In this document: positions 23,342-35,453 of the stretch, piece by piece
Numbering within the stretch: position 1 is the stretch's first letter
How the letters are laid out: every line of letters begins with the position of its first letter
Source of the DNA: Epiperipatus broadwayi
Lineage: Eukaryota > Onychophora > Udeonychophora > Euonychophora > Peripatidae
DNA length: 64,000 nucleotides
Assembly (NCBI GenBank): GCA_028023455.1
Contig: JAQFVV010000554.1
Span: forward strand, 312,001 to 376,000
Direction of reading: 5' to 3'
Program-made: the position numbers and the translations under genes
The notes under the pieces: generated by a model
What the model saw: only the letters and a program-made list of their open reading frames with translations
The model's database searches: none
What the model was told of the DNA's origin: nothing

Positions 23342-24690
23342 ATATATATATACCTTCTAAACAGAATTTTAATCTGACAGTGAACTAGTAAAATTCATTG
23401 ATTATTATATAGTTTAACATCTAATATTACCATAAAGTAAATTTTGTTATTTTATCAGTATTCATAAGATTATTAAAAGAAATAGATGTAAAGTGAATGA
23501 TTTAATATGTTCATGCTTTCATTTCAAGAACCTTAAGATTGGCCTATGTTAGTGCATCTATGTTTGAAAATAAGGTGGTCATTCTTATTTTCTCAAAGTC
23601 TTTTGTGGCAGGAATGAAAATATCCTCACATTTAACATCACTGATTTAATCTTATCATCCAATGCAAGTGAGGAATCATTATTACCTTCTAAATAGATTT
23701 ATAGTGAATAGTTTTATTTGTCATGTACTAAAAACCAAAAAAAAAAAATTGATTTTTTAAATACAATTGAATTTTTAGACTGAACTTGAAATAAAAATCT
23801 AGGAGTCCAGAAATTAATTAACTTTACTCCATGTTGATTCCCCCTCCATGATTTTATTCCTAATTTAATTTTAAAATCTTAACTGTGCATTAAAAATTAT
23901 TTTCTTGGTTTTTAGTTGCATGACAAATAAAAAACATTTACTATAGAATATTTTTATCTCTATTATTTGTTTTTGATTTCTAAGTATTAAAAATTAAATT
24001 GCATCACAGATGTGTGTGAACACACACTAAACACATATATTATATAGGATTCATTATTATCCATAGTTTCAGATATTAAAACAAAATGATCACAGTTAGA
24101 GGAGCTAGTTACTGTATCTATTTACTTTTTAAATGATTATTATCTAAATAGAAGTTAGTAAAAATAAATGTAACTGCATTCATGCAATAACCATTTAATT
24201 ATTTTACTTTTATTTAATCTTTTAAAAAATTAATAACACATGTACACATATATAATACTCTACTGAGATTATTTGATGAAATGCTTAGCACAATAATTAA
24301 ATTATTATAACTCCATCTGCACTACTAAATTTTTTGTGTTGACATACTTAACAACATTATCTTTAAATAGATACATTAATGATCAGTAAAACCAAAATTT
24401 ATAAATCTCCTATTCACACACCCCCAACATAATCCAATTTTATAAAATTCATAATACTTTTTGATCCATTTTTTTTTCAAAGCTGGTTTTATTTCATGGC
24501 ATTCATATAAATACTAACATTTTTATTTTGATGATGATCATATAAAAATGATTGAAATGTTTGTAAATTATGTAATATTTATATGAATTTAGTAAAACAA
24601 ATCAAACTTTGAAAAGAATAGGTGTGGATTGAGAAACATTATGAATTGATAATTATTACTCATCATTTATTAAATTAGAGACTACTTTAT
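23342..24690. other. AT-rich non-coding stretch
   Basis: No coding signature or repeat partner was recognised. Confidence 0.45.
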
Positions 24691-24692
24691 TT

Positions 24693-25115
24693 TTAGTTGT
24701 ATTTATATGGTGGATTATTTCCATCATCTAATATTAAATATTGAATGTCTAGAAAAATTTTAAATTTTATTTAAAATTTCCAATTACATTCAACATTTAT
24801 TAAGAACACACAGGTCAGTATATGCACAACATTTTTTGAGTTTCTTCTTATGTCTCTCTTCTTTAGGTATTGTTGGCCTAACATTGACAGCACTATCATG
24901 GGAAGTGGTCAGGTCAGTAACATCTGAATAAGAAATGAGGATAATACTCTCAAAACGTTGTTTATATATTAATTTGTGTGCTATTACTAACTGCTGAATT
25001 TAAATAAAGTTTAAAATTTTTCTAGATGCATTCAATATTCAATATTAGATGATGGGAATAGTTCAACATATAAATACAATTAAAATGCCATTATCATAAA
25101 CCTTCAGGCAAACAC
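24693..25115. repeat. Palindromic SINE pair (family P1, copy 2, centre deleted)
   Basis: The outer arms are conserved: ggattatttccatcatctaa on the left, the inverted ttagatgatgggaatag on the right, and ccttcaggcaaacac at the far right edge. The arms meet near 24,900 after only about 200 bp each, so the tRNA-like heads with A and B boxes have been lost. Confidence 0.65.
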
Positions 25116-26060
25116 TACATTATTATTAGGCAGACATAAATTTTTAATTTAATTAAAGATTAATATACCAGTTCCTATTGAGCATAACTACATAATATTA
25201 TTAATCAAGTCCAATCTTTTATATTCATATGCATAATGTTAGTTTTATTCATAACTTCTATTTCAGCACACCCGTTTTAAACACAATTAATAAAGATAAA
25301 GACATCATGTGTTTAAAAGGTATGTGTGGTAAAATAGAATTTTAAGTACGTCGCAAAAAACTAAATTGAATCTGCAAATCAACTCTTTTTTAATGTTTAA
25401 ATATTATTAAATAGTTTGAAATGGAATTATATTTGAACATTAAAACAGGATACAAAAGCAATAAGATTTATTGAAGCATTAGATAAAAAAATATAATAAA
25501 ATAAAAAATTTCCATAGGAACAGCTATAAATATCTTTCTCACATTACAAAATTTAAATGTACACTTGTTTAGTAATTACATTTATGTTACAAATGTTTTT
25601 AAGGATATTAAAATAACTATTTGGAATTTGTTATCTATTTATCTTCCTTTCTTTCACTGAATATGTGTATATATAATACTATTAAACAATAAACACATAC
25701 ATATACTTATACAATAATAATATTATAAATCGATGTCTGTATTTCTTCAAAGCAATATACGTAATCTTATAATTAAATATTAGTAAATACAATAATCAAA
25801 AATTTTGAAAGGTCAAAAAATATAATCTTCACTTAGGAGTGCTTTTGACTATTCTTGTAGTCTTTATCAACTAATTCTTTTAAAAGGTTAACCTTCCCAT
25901 AATTCCGTGATCTTAATGTTTGCTGCCTGCCTATTGATTAAGACTTGTTTGTATTTATTTATTAGCATATGTATACAGAAGTAATTATATGTTGAACTAT
26001 TTCCATTATCTGATATCTATTATTAAAATGTCTTTTGAAAAATTCATATATATTCAACTA
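25116..26060. other. AT-rich non-coding stretch
   Basis: No coding signature was found. Confidence 0.4.
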
Positions 26061-26800
26061 TTAATGAATAATATTTCTGTAGTGTAATTTTCACTAAACC
26101 ACTCTCACACAAGGTAAGGATTGGTTTCTATCCTACTTTTAACACCTTGTGGAGTGGTGTGATCACAAACATATGACCCAAAACATGTGAAAAGGATTAT
26201 GACCCCAAAATGTACATCTAATGCTAAACCAGCACTCATCAGTTGGCCCCACAATCTCTTACATATATCTTTATTATTGTTCAGTATATATAAATAGCAA
26301 ATTTCTATAGTTTTAATTAATGTGTCAAACTTACTGCCCCACAACTATGACACAAACCACTCGATGGAAATGTATTAACAATTTTTATTACTCTTTCATT
26401 AGACTAGATATTATCCACTTAATGAATAATATTTCTGTAGTGTAATTTTCACTACACCACTTTCATGCAAGGTAGGGACTGATTTCTATCCATTTTTAAT
26501 ATCTCGAGGAAGGGTGTAAAAGTAAAGAAATGACCAAGACATGTGAAAAGGATGTATGATTCTCAAACTGCATACTTCATGCTGAACCAACTCTCATTAG
26601 TTGGCCTAGACCACAATCTCTTCCATATATCTTTATCATTATTCAGCATATCATCATGTGATGTTTATATTTAGATAGCCAATTACTATTGTTTTACTGA
26701 TAATGTCAAACTTACTGCCTTCACAACTTTGACCCAACCACTCGATAGAACTATATTAATAATTTTTATTAGTTATTCATTAGACTAGAGATTATCCATG
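26061..26800. repeat. Tandem duplication, 358-bp unit (family P3)
   Basis: Two direct copies start with ttaatgaataatatttctgt at 26,061 and 26,419. They share the order accactctcac/accactttcat, gtaaggattgg/gtagggactga, acatgtgaaaagga, ccagcactcatcagttgg/ccaactctcattagttgg, tgtcaaacttactgcc and ttagactagatattatcc. Part of the unit resembles the P2 family (ctgaaccagcactcatcagt). A single fragment recurs at 57,205-57,310. Confidence 0.75.
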
Positions 26801-27276
26801 TAAAGTAGCTAAATACTTAATAGGTGAAAAAGTTTGGGTATGTGACTTTTAAAAATAAGAATAAGAAATGGATAAAAGATATAATTACAGGAAAAACATC
26901 TAATCAGAGAGTAACATTACAATGAGACAGAGTTTTGAAGTTATTTGAATCATGTTTGCTGATGGCACATAAAAGAAATAGAGTGTCCAAAATATAAAAG
27001 TAACCACTAAGAATGAAATAAATAAACCTTGAGGAAAACAAGAAATAGTCAAATTATTGCTGTATATTGCAATTGCTCATTATCTAAACTAATGTGAACA
27101 GAATGTATAGAATCTGATAAAATTCAGTGTGAAGAGGTATACATGGAACAAGCAGAAACACAACTACAGAAAAACTATAGATTACTTAGACACCAACATC
27201 AAAAACAAAGGCGAGAATTTGCAAGAATGTTTTAAGAATCAGACCAGATTATGAATGCAATTAAAAATCAGTCATC

Positions 27277-27418
27277 TAGCAAATTTATGACTGAACCAAA
27301 AACTAAATAAACCAATGAAATGGCATTCAGGCTTTTCCTTTACATTATAGCAAATTTATGACTGAACCAAAAACTAAATAAACCAATGAAATGGCATTCA
27401 GGCTTTTCCTTTACATTA
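27277..27418. repeat. Perfect 71-bp tandem duplication
   Basis: The unit starting tagcaaatttatgactgaac at 27,277 is repeated at 27,348 with no visible difference, so the duplication is recent. Confidence 0.9.
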
Positions 27419-27492
27419 TAGAAAACATTAAAAATTAAATATATAACAGAACAAAGTCGAAAATTATTAAAAAATTGTGATAAAAATTATTT

Positions 27493-27591
27493 AGTCAAGC
27501 ATTAGTGGCCAAATGGTTAGCATGGCTGCCTTACAAGCTGTTGTCCTGGTTCACTTCCCGGCTAACGCTTTGACACATAAAAAAAAAAAAA
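27493..27591 (+). mobile_element. tRNA-derived SINE (family S1), plus strand
   Basis: The roughly 100-bp element starts agtcaagcattagtggccaa, includes tggttagcatggctgcc (A-box region) and ctggttcacttcccgg (B-box region), and ends ctttgacacat followed by an A-run. Flanks aaaattattt and aaaaatattt are an imperfect target duplication. It belongs with the copies at 35,454, 55,569 and 56,258. Confidence 0.75.
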
Positions 27592-27667
27592 TATTTATAA
27601 CAAAATTGTTTTAAAAGGAAACATCGAATTCTGGATAAAATTTGTATATATAAAATTTTCAATATGA

Positions 27668-27694
27668 AATATATATATATATATATATATATAA
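27668..27694. repeat. (AT)n microsatellite
   Basis: About thirteen AT units. Confidence 0.85.
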
Positions 27695-27754
27695 CTATTT
27701 ATAATACTTTAAATAATCAAATTTTAATGTTAAAATTTGTCCATACTTTTGCCT

Positions 27755-27905
27755 TCTATATATAAAACTAAAAACAAGCAATTTAAAACAAAATTGAAAT
27801 AGACAACTCCCCTATAAATAAAAATATTATTTAATATATCAATTCGTCTTTCATTTCTTAATGGAATCTTTTCAAAATTCTTTATTTTTTACACAATCAC
27901 ATGCG
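27755..27905. repeat. Repeat with inverted copy at 29,088-29,260
   Basis: The stretch aaaattgaaatagacaactc ... tacacaatcacat matches, on the other strand, the sequence around 29,100-29,215 (gtgattgtgtaaaaag ... gagttgtctatttcagtttt). The two copies flank the LINE fragment and the P5 palindrome. Confidence 0.7.
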
Positions 27906-28048
27906 ATGCACTGTAGCTTCTTCTTTATCGGAGTCAGGGATCTCTCCCAGCCACTATGCCCAGAGAAATCTGTTAGCCACCTAACATTCCCTTTCCATTC
28001 TCCACCCTAAGTTTTCCCTATTCTTTTCTATCCTGCGCCATCCCATTT

Positions 28049-28282
28049 TCACAACATAATCTTTGACAACTCCATGGCTTCTATATCTAAATCCCTCTTA
28101 TCTTTTCCCAAACCCAGCATAAAAACCAATAACCCACTTTTTGTATAATCACTTTGTTCATATTTATTCTTCCATAACTCTATTATTTGTAACCTTTCTG
28201 CTTGCAGGAATGCACTTTCAATTAACGTATGCCTAATACTTTCTATGCCTTTCTTACACAACTTGCAGACTAAATCACCCAC
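28049..28282 (-). pseudogene. LINE C-terminal zinc-knuckle fragment
   Basis: The 77-residue minus-strand frame starts MGDLVCKLCKKGIESIRHTL and continues IESAFLQAERLQIIELW. Cys-x2-Cys followed by Glu-x3-His and a downstream ERL match the zinc-binding tail at the end of many LINE reverse transcriptases (zf-RVT type). The last expected cysteine is replaced, because 'ESAF' stands where 'x(E/D)C' is usual. No RT core remains upstream on this strand. It is not from the RTE-like family at 1465, which lacks this tail. The parent clade is unknown. Confidence 0.5.
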
Positions 28283-28447
28283 ATTTTTGCATTATGGGTA
28301 AGTTGCTTGATCAATTACCCTACTGCACCTTCCCCCAATGGACATTATGATTACAATAAATATAATTATTAAAATACATTAAATATAATTACTAAAATAC
28401 ATATATGTACATAAAAATGATTAAACTTATTATAGGCCTTTCCCCCT

Positions 28448-28453
28448 CTCATA

Positions 28454-28486
<33 letters not shown>

Positions 28487-28487
28487 A
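28448..28487. repeat. (TA)n(CA)n compound microsatellite
   Basis: A run of TA units is followed by a short run of CA units. Confidence 0.85.
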
Positions 28488-28552
28488 ATAAACTTAAAAA
28501 AAAACAATAATAATAATCCCTTCCTTTTATTTTTAAAATTATAACACTAAAA

Positions 28553-28870
28553 ACAATGAGGATTGCCAATTCTTCAACAAGCTTTATGATAAATGCTTAG
28601 CCAGAGCCAGCATTTAAAAATATCTCCTATCAGGACCCCCCCCCCCCCCCCCCAAACCCCACCATCGTTTCATGCTTTGGCATTCCTGAGAGAGGTGCCA
28701 GGGAGTGTCTGAACCCTACACTGGCACCTCTCGAGGAGTGCCAAAGCATGAAACCATGGTCAGGGATTTGGGGGGATTCCTGACAGAGGTATTTAAATGC
28801 TGGCTCTGGGCTAAGCACTTATCATAAAGCTTGTTGAGAATTGGCAATCATCATTGTTATAACTTACAAG
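28553..28870. repeat. Palindromic repeat, arms about 150 bp (family P5)
   Basis: Left arm sequence (aatgaggattgccaattctt, aagctttatgataaatgctt, tcatgctttggcattcctga) is repeated in inverted form on the right (tgccaaagcatgaaaccatg, aagcacttatcataaagctt, gaattggcaatcatcattgt). The centre is near 28,706. A C-run of 17 or more bases at 28,636-28,653 interrupts the left arm. Half-length copies occur at 46,550-46,745 and 46,970-47,222. Confidence 0.8.
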
Positions 28871-29087
28871 CTAAGAGAATAGGGTCATGTGATCTATGAC
28901 TCTTATTTTGACTATAACACTAAAGTTTGCAAAATGCCTATTTCCCCCCTAATTATGTTGGACCTCTAACCATGTTTGCACATTTGTTTAAATTTTCTTG
29001 AATATACAAAGTTTCATAACATTTTCTTTCCTTGTAATTTTTAACATACTTTATTACCTGAATTGTTTTCACAATTCAGTTTTATGT
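28871..29087. other. Non-coding spacer
   Basis: The spacer begins with the tail of P5 (gggtcatgtgat-ctatgactcttattttgac), which is also present at 46,715 and 47,191. Nothing else is recognised. Confidence 0.4.
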
Positions 29088-29260
29088 TCAGTATCCAAAA
29101 AGTGTGATTGTGTAAAAAGAAATGTGTTGAAAAGATCCCATTAAGGAATGAAAGGGAGATTGATGTAGCAAATAATATTTTTATTTATAGTGAGTTGTCT
29201 ATTTCAGTTTTGTTTTAAATTGATTATTTTTAACTATTTCTAATAAACAATATAACAGAA
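29088..29260. repeat. Inverted copy of the 27,755-27,905 repeat
   Basis: This is the reverse-strand match to the repeat at 27,755-27,905, about 1.2 kb away and on the other side of the LINE fragment and P5. Confidence 0.7.
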
Positions 29261-29339
29261 AAAAAATAAAAGTTTGACAGTATTTTTTTACTTGTTCATA
29301 TTTTCAAATTTACAATCCAAAGCTTTTTTTTTTTGTAAT

Positions 29340-30080
29340 TTACATATAGTACCTAATTATCATGACTGAGTTTTGCTTATTAGAGGCATTTTTCATATAG
29401 CTGGAACTTAATTGTAAATATAGGGATTTGAACTCAGACTTTCAAGCATCCTTCAACTATCCACACTATCTCATACCACTGATACACATGTAGAAAAGAT
29501 AAATAATTACCAATATTATTTCATGCTGAACCAGCACTCATCAGTTGTTCCAGATTGTCATCTCCCCACACCCACATATATAATCAGTGCTCAGTTATAT
29601 TAATATAGCAAATCATTTTTAATGGCAGGCTTCAATCTACATCCAACTCCCAACTTGTCAGCCATCCATACCATTGTAAATCTGATGATTGAAAACCAAA
29701 ATCCCATGCTGTTACCAATATTATTGTTTATGCCCATATAGACCTCAAGTCACTCTGACCTCTCATGTGTAGGACCATAATCATTTAAATATATAGATGA
29801 AGGATGAGCAGGATGCAGATTTAAGGTGTAATATTTGAAATATAGCCATTCTTGGCATATACCCTGAGCACTGATTATATATGTGTGTGGAAGCATTATA
29901 ATGTGGGACCAACTAATGAGTGCGTGGTTCAGCATGAAATACAAATATTGAGGTGATTATTTATCTTTTATATACGTAAATAGTCATGTGTATCAGTGGT
30001 GTGAGATAGTGTAGTTAGGTTAGCGGATGTCAGAATGTCCGAGTTCAAATTCTCTATATTTGATAATCTGAATAAATAAC
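29340..30080. repeat. Long palindrome with tRNA-like ends (family P2, copy 1)
   Basis: The left arm reads inward from ggatttgaactcagactttc through ctgaaccagcactcatcagt to ataatcagtgctcagttata. The right arm is its inverted form (tgagcactgattatatatgt ... gagttcaaattctc). The outer ends carry a B-box-like agttcaaatcc and a tagtgtagttag stretch like an A box, both pointing outward. The centre lies near 29,720. Confidence 0.7.
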
Positions 30081-30479
30081 ATTTATACCTTAATATTGGA
30101 AAATGCAAATATAGTAGATGGATATTTTCTACTTACATCATTGCTGCAAGATATTGCCGTAATACACGTTTCACATGGTTGAACTTTTTCTAAGAAGTTA
30201 AAACAAACAATTAGCAATGCTATATGTTTTATTTGAAAGTGAACAGGACATAGCTCTGCCAACTGACAGTAAGAAATAACTAATTATGAAGTAATAATAG
30301 TTCTCATTTCAATGAACCAGGGTTTTCTCAATAAAAAAGCAATACTAAATGTGCTGGTGAGAAAAAACTATCTAAATTTACTTTTATAGGTAATAGAGCA
30401 ATATATGTCATATGATGTATTTACAAGCATCAATGGGCTAAGATGGCAGGAGGATGAATTTTAATCGAAAACTATTTCA
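30081..30479. other. Non-coding stretch
   Basis: Nothing was recognised. Confidence 0.4.
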
Positions 30480-30890
30480 AACAAATTCATTGTAATAAAG
30501 AATGCCAGGAACTCTCTCCGCGTGCAGAAGTTCCTCAAGTGCGTGCTTTCATATTCAATGTGTGCGTGTAGCGTTTGTGCATAAAATCCCGATCCAGGGC
30601 CTACTCATCCAACATCTCCAAACTTGTTTCTAAATTGTCACTTTAATCAGTGATTAACCTTGGATTTAAGAAGAGCACTGCATCTAGATCTTAGGATATA
30701 ACACTCTCAAACCCAAGGCTCCTCACTGAAGAATCCGCTGCTGGAAACTAGTCTAGGAATGTTGGATGAGTGAGCACTTTAGATATAGATTATATGCACA
30801 AACCTCCTCCATCCACGTTATGAAGGCTTGTATTTAGTGGCACTACTATATGGACAGTTTAAGGTTTCTTTATTAACAGCATATGTAAGC
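30480..30890. repeat. Palindromic copy of family P4
   Basis: The stretch with ctactcatccaacatctcca and gattaaccttggattt on the left recurs inverted on the right (caaacccaaggctcctcact, ggaatgttggatgagtgagc). The centre is near 30,690. It shares segments with the direct repeats at 9.0-9.8 kb. Confidence 0.6.
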
Positions 30891-31274
30891 ATATAAAAAC
30901 GCATGGTCATGGTGATGTTAAGTTAATTGTATTTAACAGCTTGCTGGTGAAATGTTTCTGTGCTTATGCATAGTAAACAGCAACACCTGATGGCTGGAAC
31001 AAGCATTAACATGAATTTTAGGCCTACCATGGGTACTTCTGCATGTTAAGGCAGAAACAGTACCTCTAGCGGTGGGAGTACACTATTTTACACTGCCAAA
31101 TAAACAGTTAGAAAATGAAAGGTATGTAGAATAAGAATTTCATATTGTTAAAATTAAAGAAAATATTTAGGAACTCTTGGACAATTACTTTTTTGATGTG
31201 TCTTTTGATGTCTCACTTGTGTCCATAAGAATTTTTACAATGCCTCAACAGCCACAACTTATCGGAAACAGATC
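30891..31274. other. Non-coding stretch
   Basis: Nothing was recognised. Confidence 0.35.
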
Positions 31275-31461
31275 TTTTCTAAAACAAAGTGGTGAAATTT
31301 GTATATTTATATATTGAAGTATTTTTTCCATCATCTGTAATTGTGTGGAATGTGTTAGTAAGGTAGCATACGGTGATAATATGCACAATATTTCAAGAGA
31401 TATTTATTCCCTCTTCTTCAGCTGTTACTGGCCTGATGACCCAGTGACCACGGCTAGCATG

Positions 31462-31532
31462 GGAATCAAACCTGGATCCTTAGATTTTTGAAACAATGAA
31501 TTTTTAAGGTAATATTCTAATCAACTGAACCA
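31462..31532 (-). promoter_or_regulatory. Pol III type-2 internal promoter-like boxes (left arm)
   Basis: On the minus strand the A box tggttcagttg (31,522-31,532) precedes the B box ggtttgattcc (31,462-31,472), which differs from consensus at one position. Confidence 0.6.
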
Positions 31533-32021
31533 TCCTGCCAAAGGCAACAGTCGTTGAGGGAATTTCAAGTAACTTATCTCACAAGGTTCCTCCTGGATTT
31601 CTCCACTTTTTTAAAGAGCAAAGTTGATTTGTGGTTTCCAAGACAGTATAAATACTTCAAGTGAGTGTGAAAGAACATATATCATTGAGACCAGTCACCC
31701 CATTGAAAGATGATGTTAAGAGCACCCAAAACTGATGATTAGAAAAGAGAAAACAGGTGTCTAAGGTAGCGACTATGTGGATGTACCACAGAGAACATAC
31801 ATTCAATTAAGATAATACAAAAATATTGGAGGAAGAAAAAAAATCAAAGAAGGCTGGTCACATGATAATGGCAAATAGCACCATAAGTCATATCTAGTAT
31901 GACTATAAGATAATGTATGCAACCGAGGACCCAATTTTACTCTTAGGAGAAAAGTGGAGAAATCAGGAGAACCTCTTAGATAAAGTATATGAAATTTAAA
32001 TGAGTGTTGCCTTAGGCAGGA

Positions 32022-32091
32022 TGGCTCAATTGATTAGAGCATTCAACCCAAAATTTAATATTCAAGAATTAAAGGGTCCAGGTTTGATTCT
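32022..32091 (+). promoter_or_regulatory. Pol III type-2 internal promoter-like boxes (right arm)
   Basis: The A box tggctcaattg matches consensus fully. The B box ggtttgattct differs from GGTTCGANTCC at two positions. The spacing of about 49 bp is somewhat long but within the range of tRNA-like promoters. Confidence 0.6.
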
Positions 32092-32340
32092 CATGTTAGT
32101 ACTGTCACGGGTCAGATCAGCAATACCCAAGAAGAGAGGAGAAAGTACTTCTTGCAAGATTGTGCATATATTCATATGTGTGTTAATATCTTACAGTTGA
32201 ATGTGTGATTTGAAATATTTAAATAGAAAGTTAATTTTTTTTATTCTATACTTAATATTGGATGATAGAATGGTTCAATATAGAAATACAACTTAAAGTA
32301 TTATCACCACAAACCTTTAGGAAAAACACATGGTGAAATA

Positions 32341-32927
32341 TTACCCAAATTTGCAGAGATGACTAAAACGGTTTCTAATCCAAGTGGTATGATGCATTTA
32401 CAGGGGACAAACAAAATATTGTGTAGGAAAAATAAATCAAACAATGCAAAAGGGTTCAGCAGGTAAAGATGGAAATGGAATTCCCATCAAATAGCATTTT
32501 CCAATTAGTTATATATTTTTTTGATTTTATTGTTAATCATTTTAAATTTTTAATATAGATCTTGTTGTAGCCTGTTTTTCTGGAGAAAAGCGAGGGATGA
32601 AATATGTAATACTAAATTATTAAGTAATAGATTTTGGAGATTTAAATTTAAAGTAAGAGAAAATAGAGTAAATAAATTCTTTAGAGAAAAATGCTTTGTG
32701 AGTGCTAAATTACAAAATCGAAAAAGATTTGTTATTGAGAGGAAAATTATTACTGATAACAGAAGAAATTTAATTAGTGTGAACTAAAAAGTGCAAAATT
32801 AAATTCACTGTTAGATCAAGACTCATTGACTTGAAAAGACTCTTCACAATCTGGAACCAATCTCATTGCATGAAATACTCCAGAAAGAAACAATGAATAC
32901 AAAAAAAGATATATATATATATATATA
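32341..32927. other. AT-rich non-coding stretch
   Basis: No gene was recognised. It ends in the (AT)n tract that received the LTR at 32,928. Confidence 0.4.
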
Positions 32928-35219
32928 TGTAACGGTTAGCACAGACGCTCGTTACATTGTTTTTTTTTATATTATTAAACAAGTTAAAATAAGAAGTTCG
33001 TGACATTTAAAAAAATTTTTCTTTTAAGAATTAAAAATTTAAATTAAATATCATCTTAAACTCATACATGTTAAATCGCGACAGATAATGAAAAAATTAT
33101 TAAAATAAAACTTTATTAAAGAAAGAAGTATTTTTTAAAACTAAATTTTAAAAGATTTGGAGATAAAATTATATCTTTAAATTTATCTTTAAAATACATT
33201 TTGGATTTGGAAAACAGGGTAATTAATCAGAAATGGAAATGATTGTTAATTAGTTAAATGTAAACCAGCCTTGGGCATTTAAATGTAAAAACATCAGTCA
33301 GATAGGAAAACAATAGAAACTGTTGGGCAAATAAGAAGAAATCCTCATGGAATCGACCTGGCAGCTGTAAAGGACCATTTCCATCAAAGATGAAATGCAA
33401 AATCAATCCTTCACTTAATATAAAAGTGACAAGTTTGGGAAATTATTCATCAGCTATCTGATGGTTTACTTTATGACAGATAGGTGTTAGTGCGGATGTG
33501 AAGGAGAAGGGACTGGAAAAAAGACGAACTTCTTCCAGTCCTTTTCAGCTTTGCTAAGAAAAAGAAAGAGAAATGAACTATCGCTTTTCTACACTGAGGA
33601 CCAGTTAAAACAAAAACTCGGGATGGATAAATAAATCGCCCAATAGAATATCAAATCTTTAGGACGGGGAAGGAATTCTTACGCTCATGGCAAGCAACGA
33701 ATTGAGAAGTTGGACGCGCTAAAAATCGTAAGAACTTTATATTCACTTGAACAATAAGAACTTAAATTTTTAAAACTTTTTTTAGTCACGCAGTTAAATC
33801 CTATCTGACCAAAGTTAAATTCTTCATTAATAGTTATTTTGATGTATTTGTTATTTATTTATTTAAAATCATTTCCATTTATTTAACTTTTGTTCTTAAG
33901 TTTATTTATTGATTTCGTTTTCCGATAAATTAAAATATATCAAGTATTAAACGAAATCAGTGATCAAGAATGGCTGTATAGATTTGGTAAAAGTTGGAAT
34001 AGGGGAGGTAATCTTAGAGTTATTTGTGTCGATTGTTAGAATTGGGTCAATGGATTGGATAGTATTGATGTAGTTAGTAGATGTAATATTGATTCATACG
34101 GGCAGAATCGCTTCATACGTCAAAGACTTTACTTCCGTTTGCCTAAGAGGGAATTATGAGTCGGATACCGCAGTTCCTTTCTATGGAGTTTTTTGTTTTA
34201 TTGCTCTTCTTTGCAGATAGATGTAATATTCCTCATCTCATAAGAGAGCAATTTCTTCTCTTAACCTTTTGTTTTCCTATGTTATTACACATTGAATACA
34301 GCATGATATACTCAGATGGATTGATGCCAGTTTGACTACGAATTTTAGCCTAAGGTTAAATAGAGATAGAATGTTTATTTTCTAAAAGCAAATTTATGTG
34401 GTCTATTCATACTTTCGACCCTAAATAGAAATGCATTAAATTTAAGTTGTTTATAGATGCCTGCATGGATTGTTTATTGCGTTAACTGTAATGTTTTACG
34501 TTTCCATATTTGATCAAAATATATAGGCATTGACTGAGCAATAATGATACCTTCGGATTGAGTATCTAAAATGTATTTATTTGGATGTCTTCTAGATATT
34601 AGTGACAAATGTAAGTATCTTATGGTGAATACTATTGGGTTACATATAAATTTCCCTCCGCCAATTGTCAGTAATCAATAATTTTGTATTTTGATCGTTT
34701 ATGTTTACTTTGAAATGTGTTTGACCATGTAATCTATGTAAAACGATCTATAGCAACATATTCAAACAAGCTTTTATAATCCCATCTGTGCGAACTTAAT
34801 TAAAATGTAAACTGATAATATAATAGAAATTAAAATGTAAATTAAAATCTAAGGTAAAGTTAAAAATAATGTTAAATTTTGAAATGTAAAACTAATACTA
34901 AAATAATTTTAAATCTTATATATATGTACATAAATAAATGTTTGTATGTTAATTACTGGCAGTGGCTTATTTTATTTATTTTTTTAATATTGAAATATAA
35001 TTAGATAAGATATTATATTATTTAATCTCTGCTATTCCACTGAGCTAGTGACATAAGGCTAACTACTCGAACAATCAAAAATAAAAAAAAATTATATATT
35101 TTTTTTTTTACGTGGTTCTGCCTACTTTATAAATTTTTCTAGGTTCAAATGCCTAGATATAAACCAGCCCTGTAGTGCCATTTAGCATTAAGTCGCTAAA
35201 CACAATCCGGATCGTTACA
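32928..35219 (+). mobile_element. Solo LTR (family L3), divergent copy
   Basis: It starts tgtaacggttagc and ends ggatcgttaca, so tgtaacg and cgttaca form a 7-bp terminal inverted repeat. It is flanked by atata on both sides within (AT)n. Internal blocks such as tctatggagttttttgtttt and tacactgaatac-like sequence match the two other L3 copies at 47,257-49,315 and 50,801-52,827. No internal coding region or second LTR lies next to it, so it is best read as a solo LTR left by LTR-LTR recombination. At 2.3 kb it is the longest and most diverged of the three. Confidence 0.7.
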
Positions 35220-35453
35220 ATATATATATATCATAATGGAACAGAAAATGATTTCTTCTCTTTCATCTTTGAAAGCAGGTGATGTAAAGACAGCAAAAGA
35301 AATTCAGTGTGGAGTGATACCTTTTCCCAGGATCTAAGCTCTTAAAGATTATCAGAGTGTTGAGGGTCTTAAGCAGGTCACCTGACCTTAGTATGACTCT
35401 TAGCTAGTAGAAAGCTAATTACTATTATTTGTACTTTTAGCTAATACACTCTT

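Larger units (their letters stand above)
31275..32340. repeat. Full-length 1 kb palindrome with Pol III-like boxes in both arms (family P1, copy 3)
   Basis: The left arm carries, on the minus strand, an A box (31,522-31,532, tggttcagttg) and a B box (31,462-31,472, ggtttgattcc). The right arm carries the same on the plus strand: tggctcaattg at 32,022-32,032 and ggtttgattct at 32,081-32,091. Both A boxes fit the TRGYNNANNNG consensus. The symmetry extends inside the heads: ggatttctccactttttt near 31,592 pairs with inverted aaaagtggagaaatc near 31,952. Transcription from the boxes would run outward from the centre in both directions. The 66-codon frame at 32,000 is SINE head sequence, not a gene. 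Confidence 0.75.
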
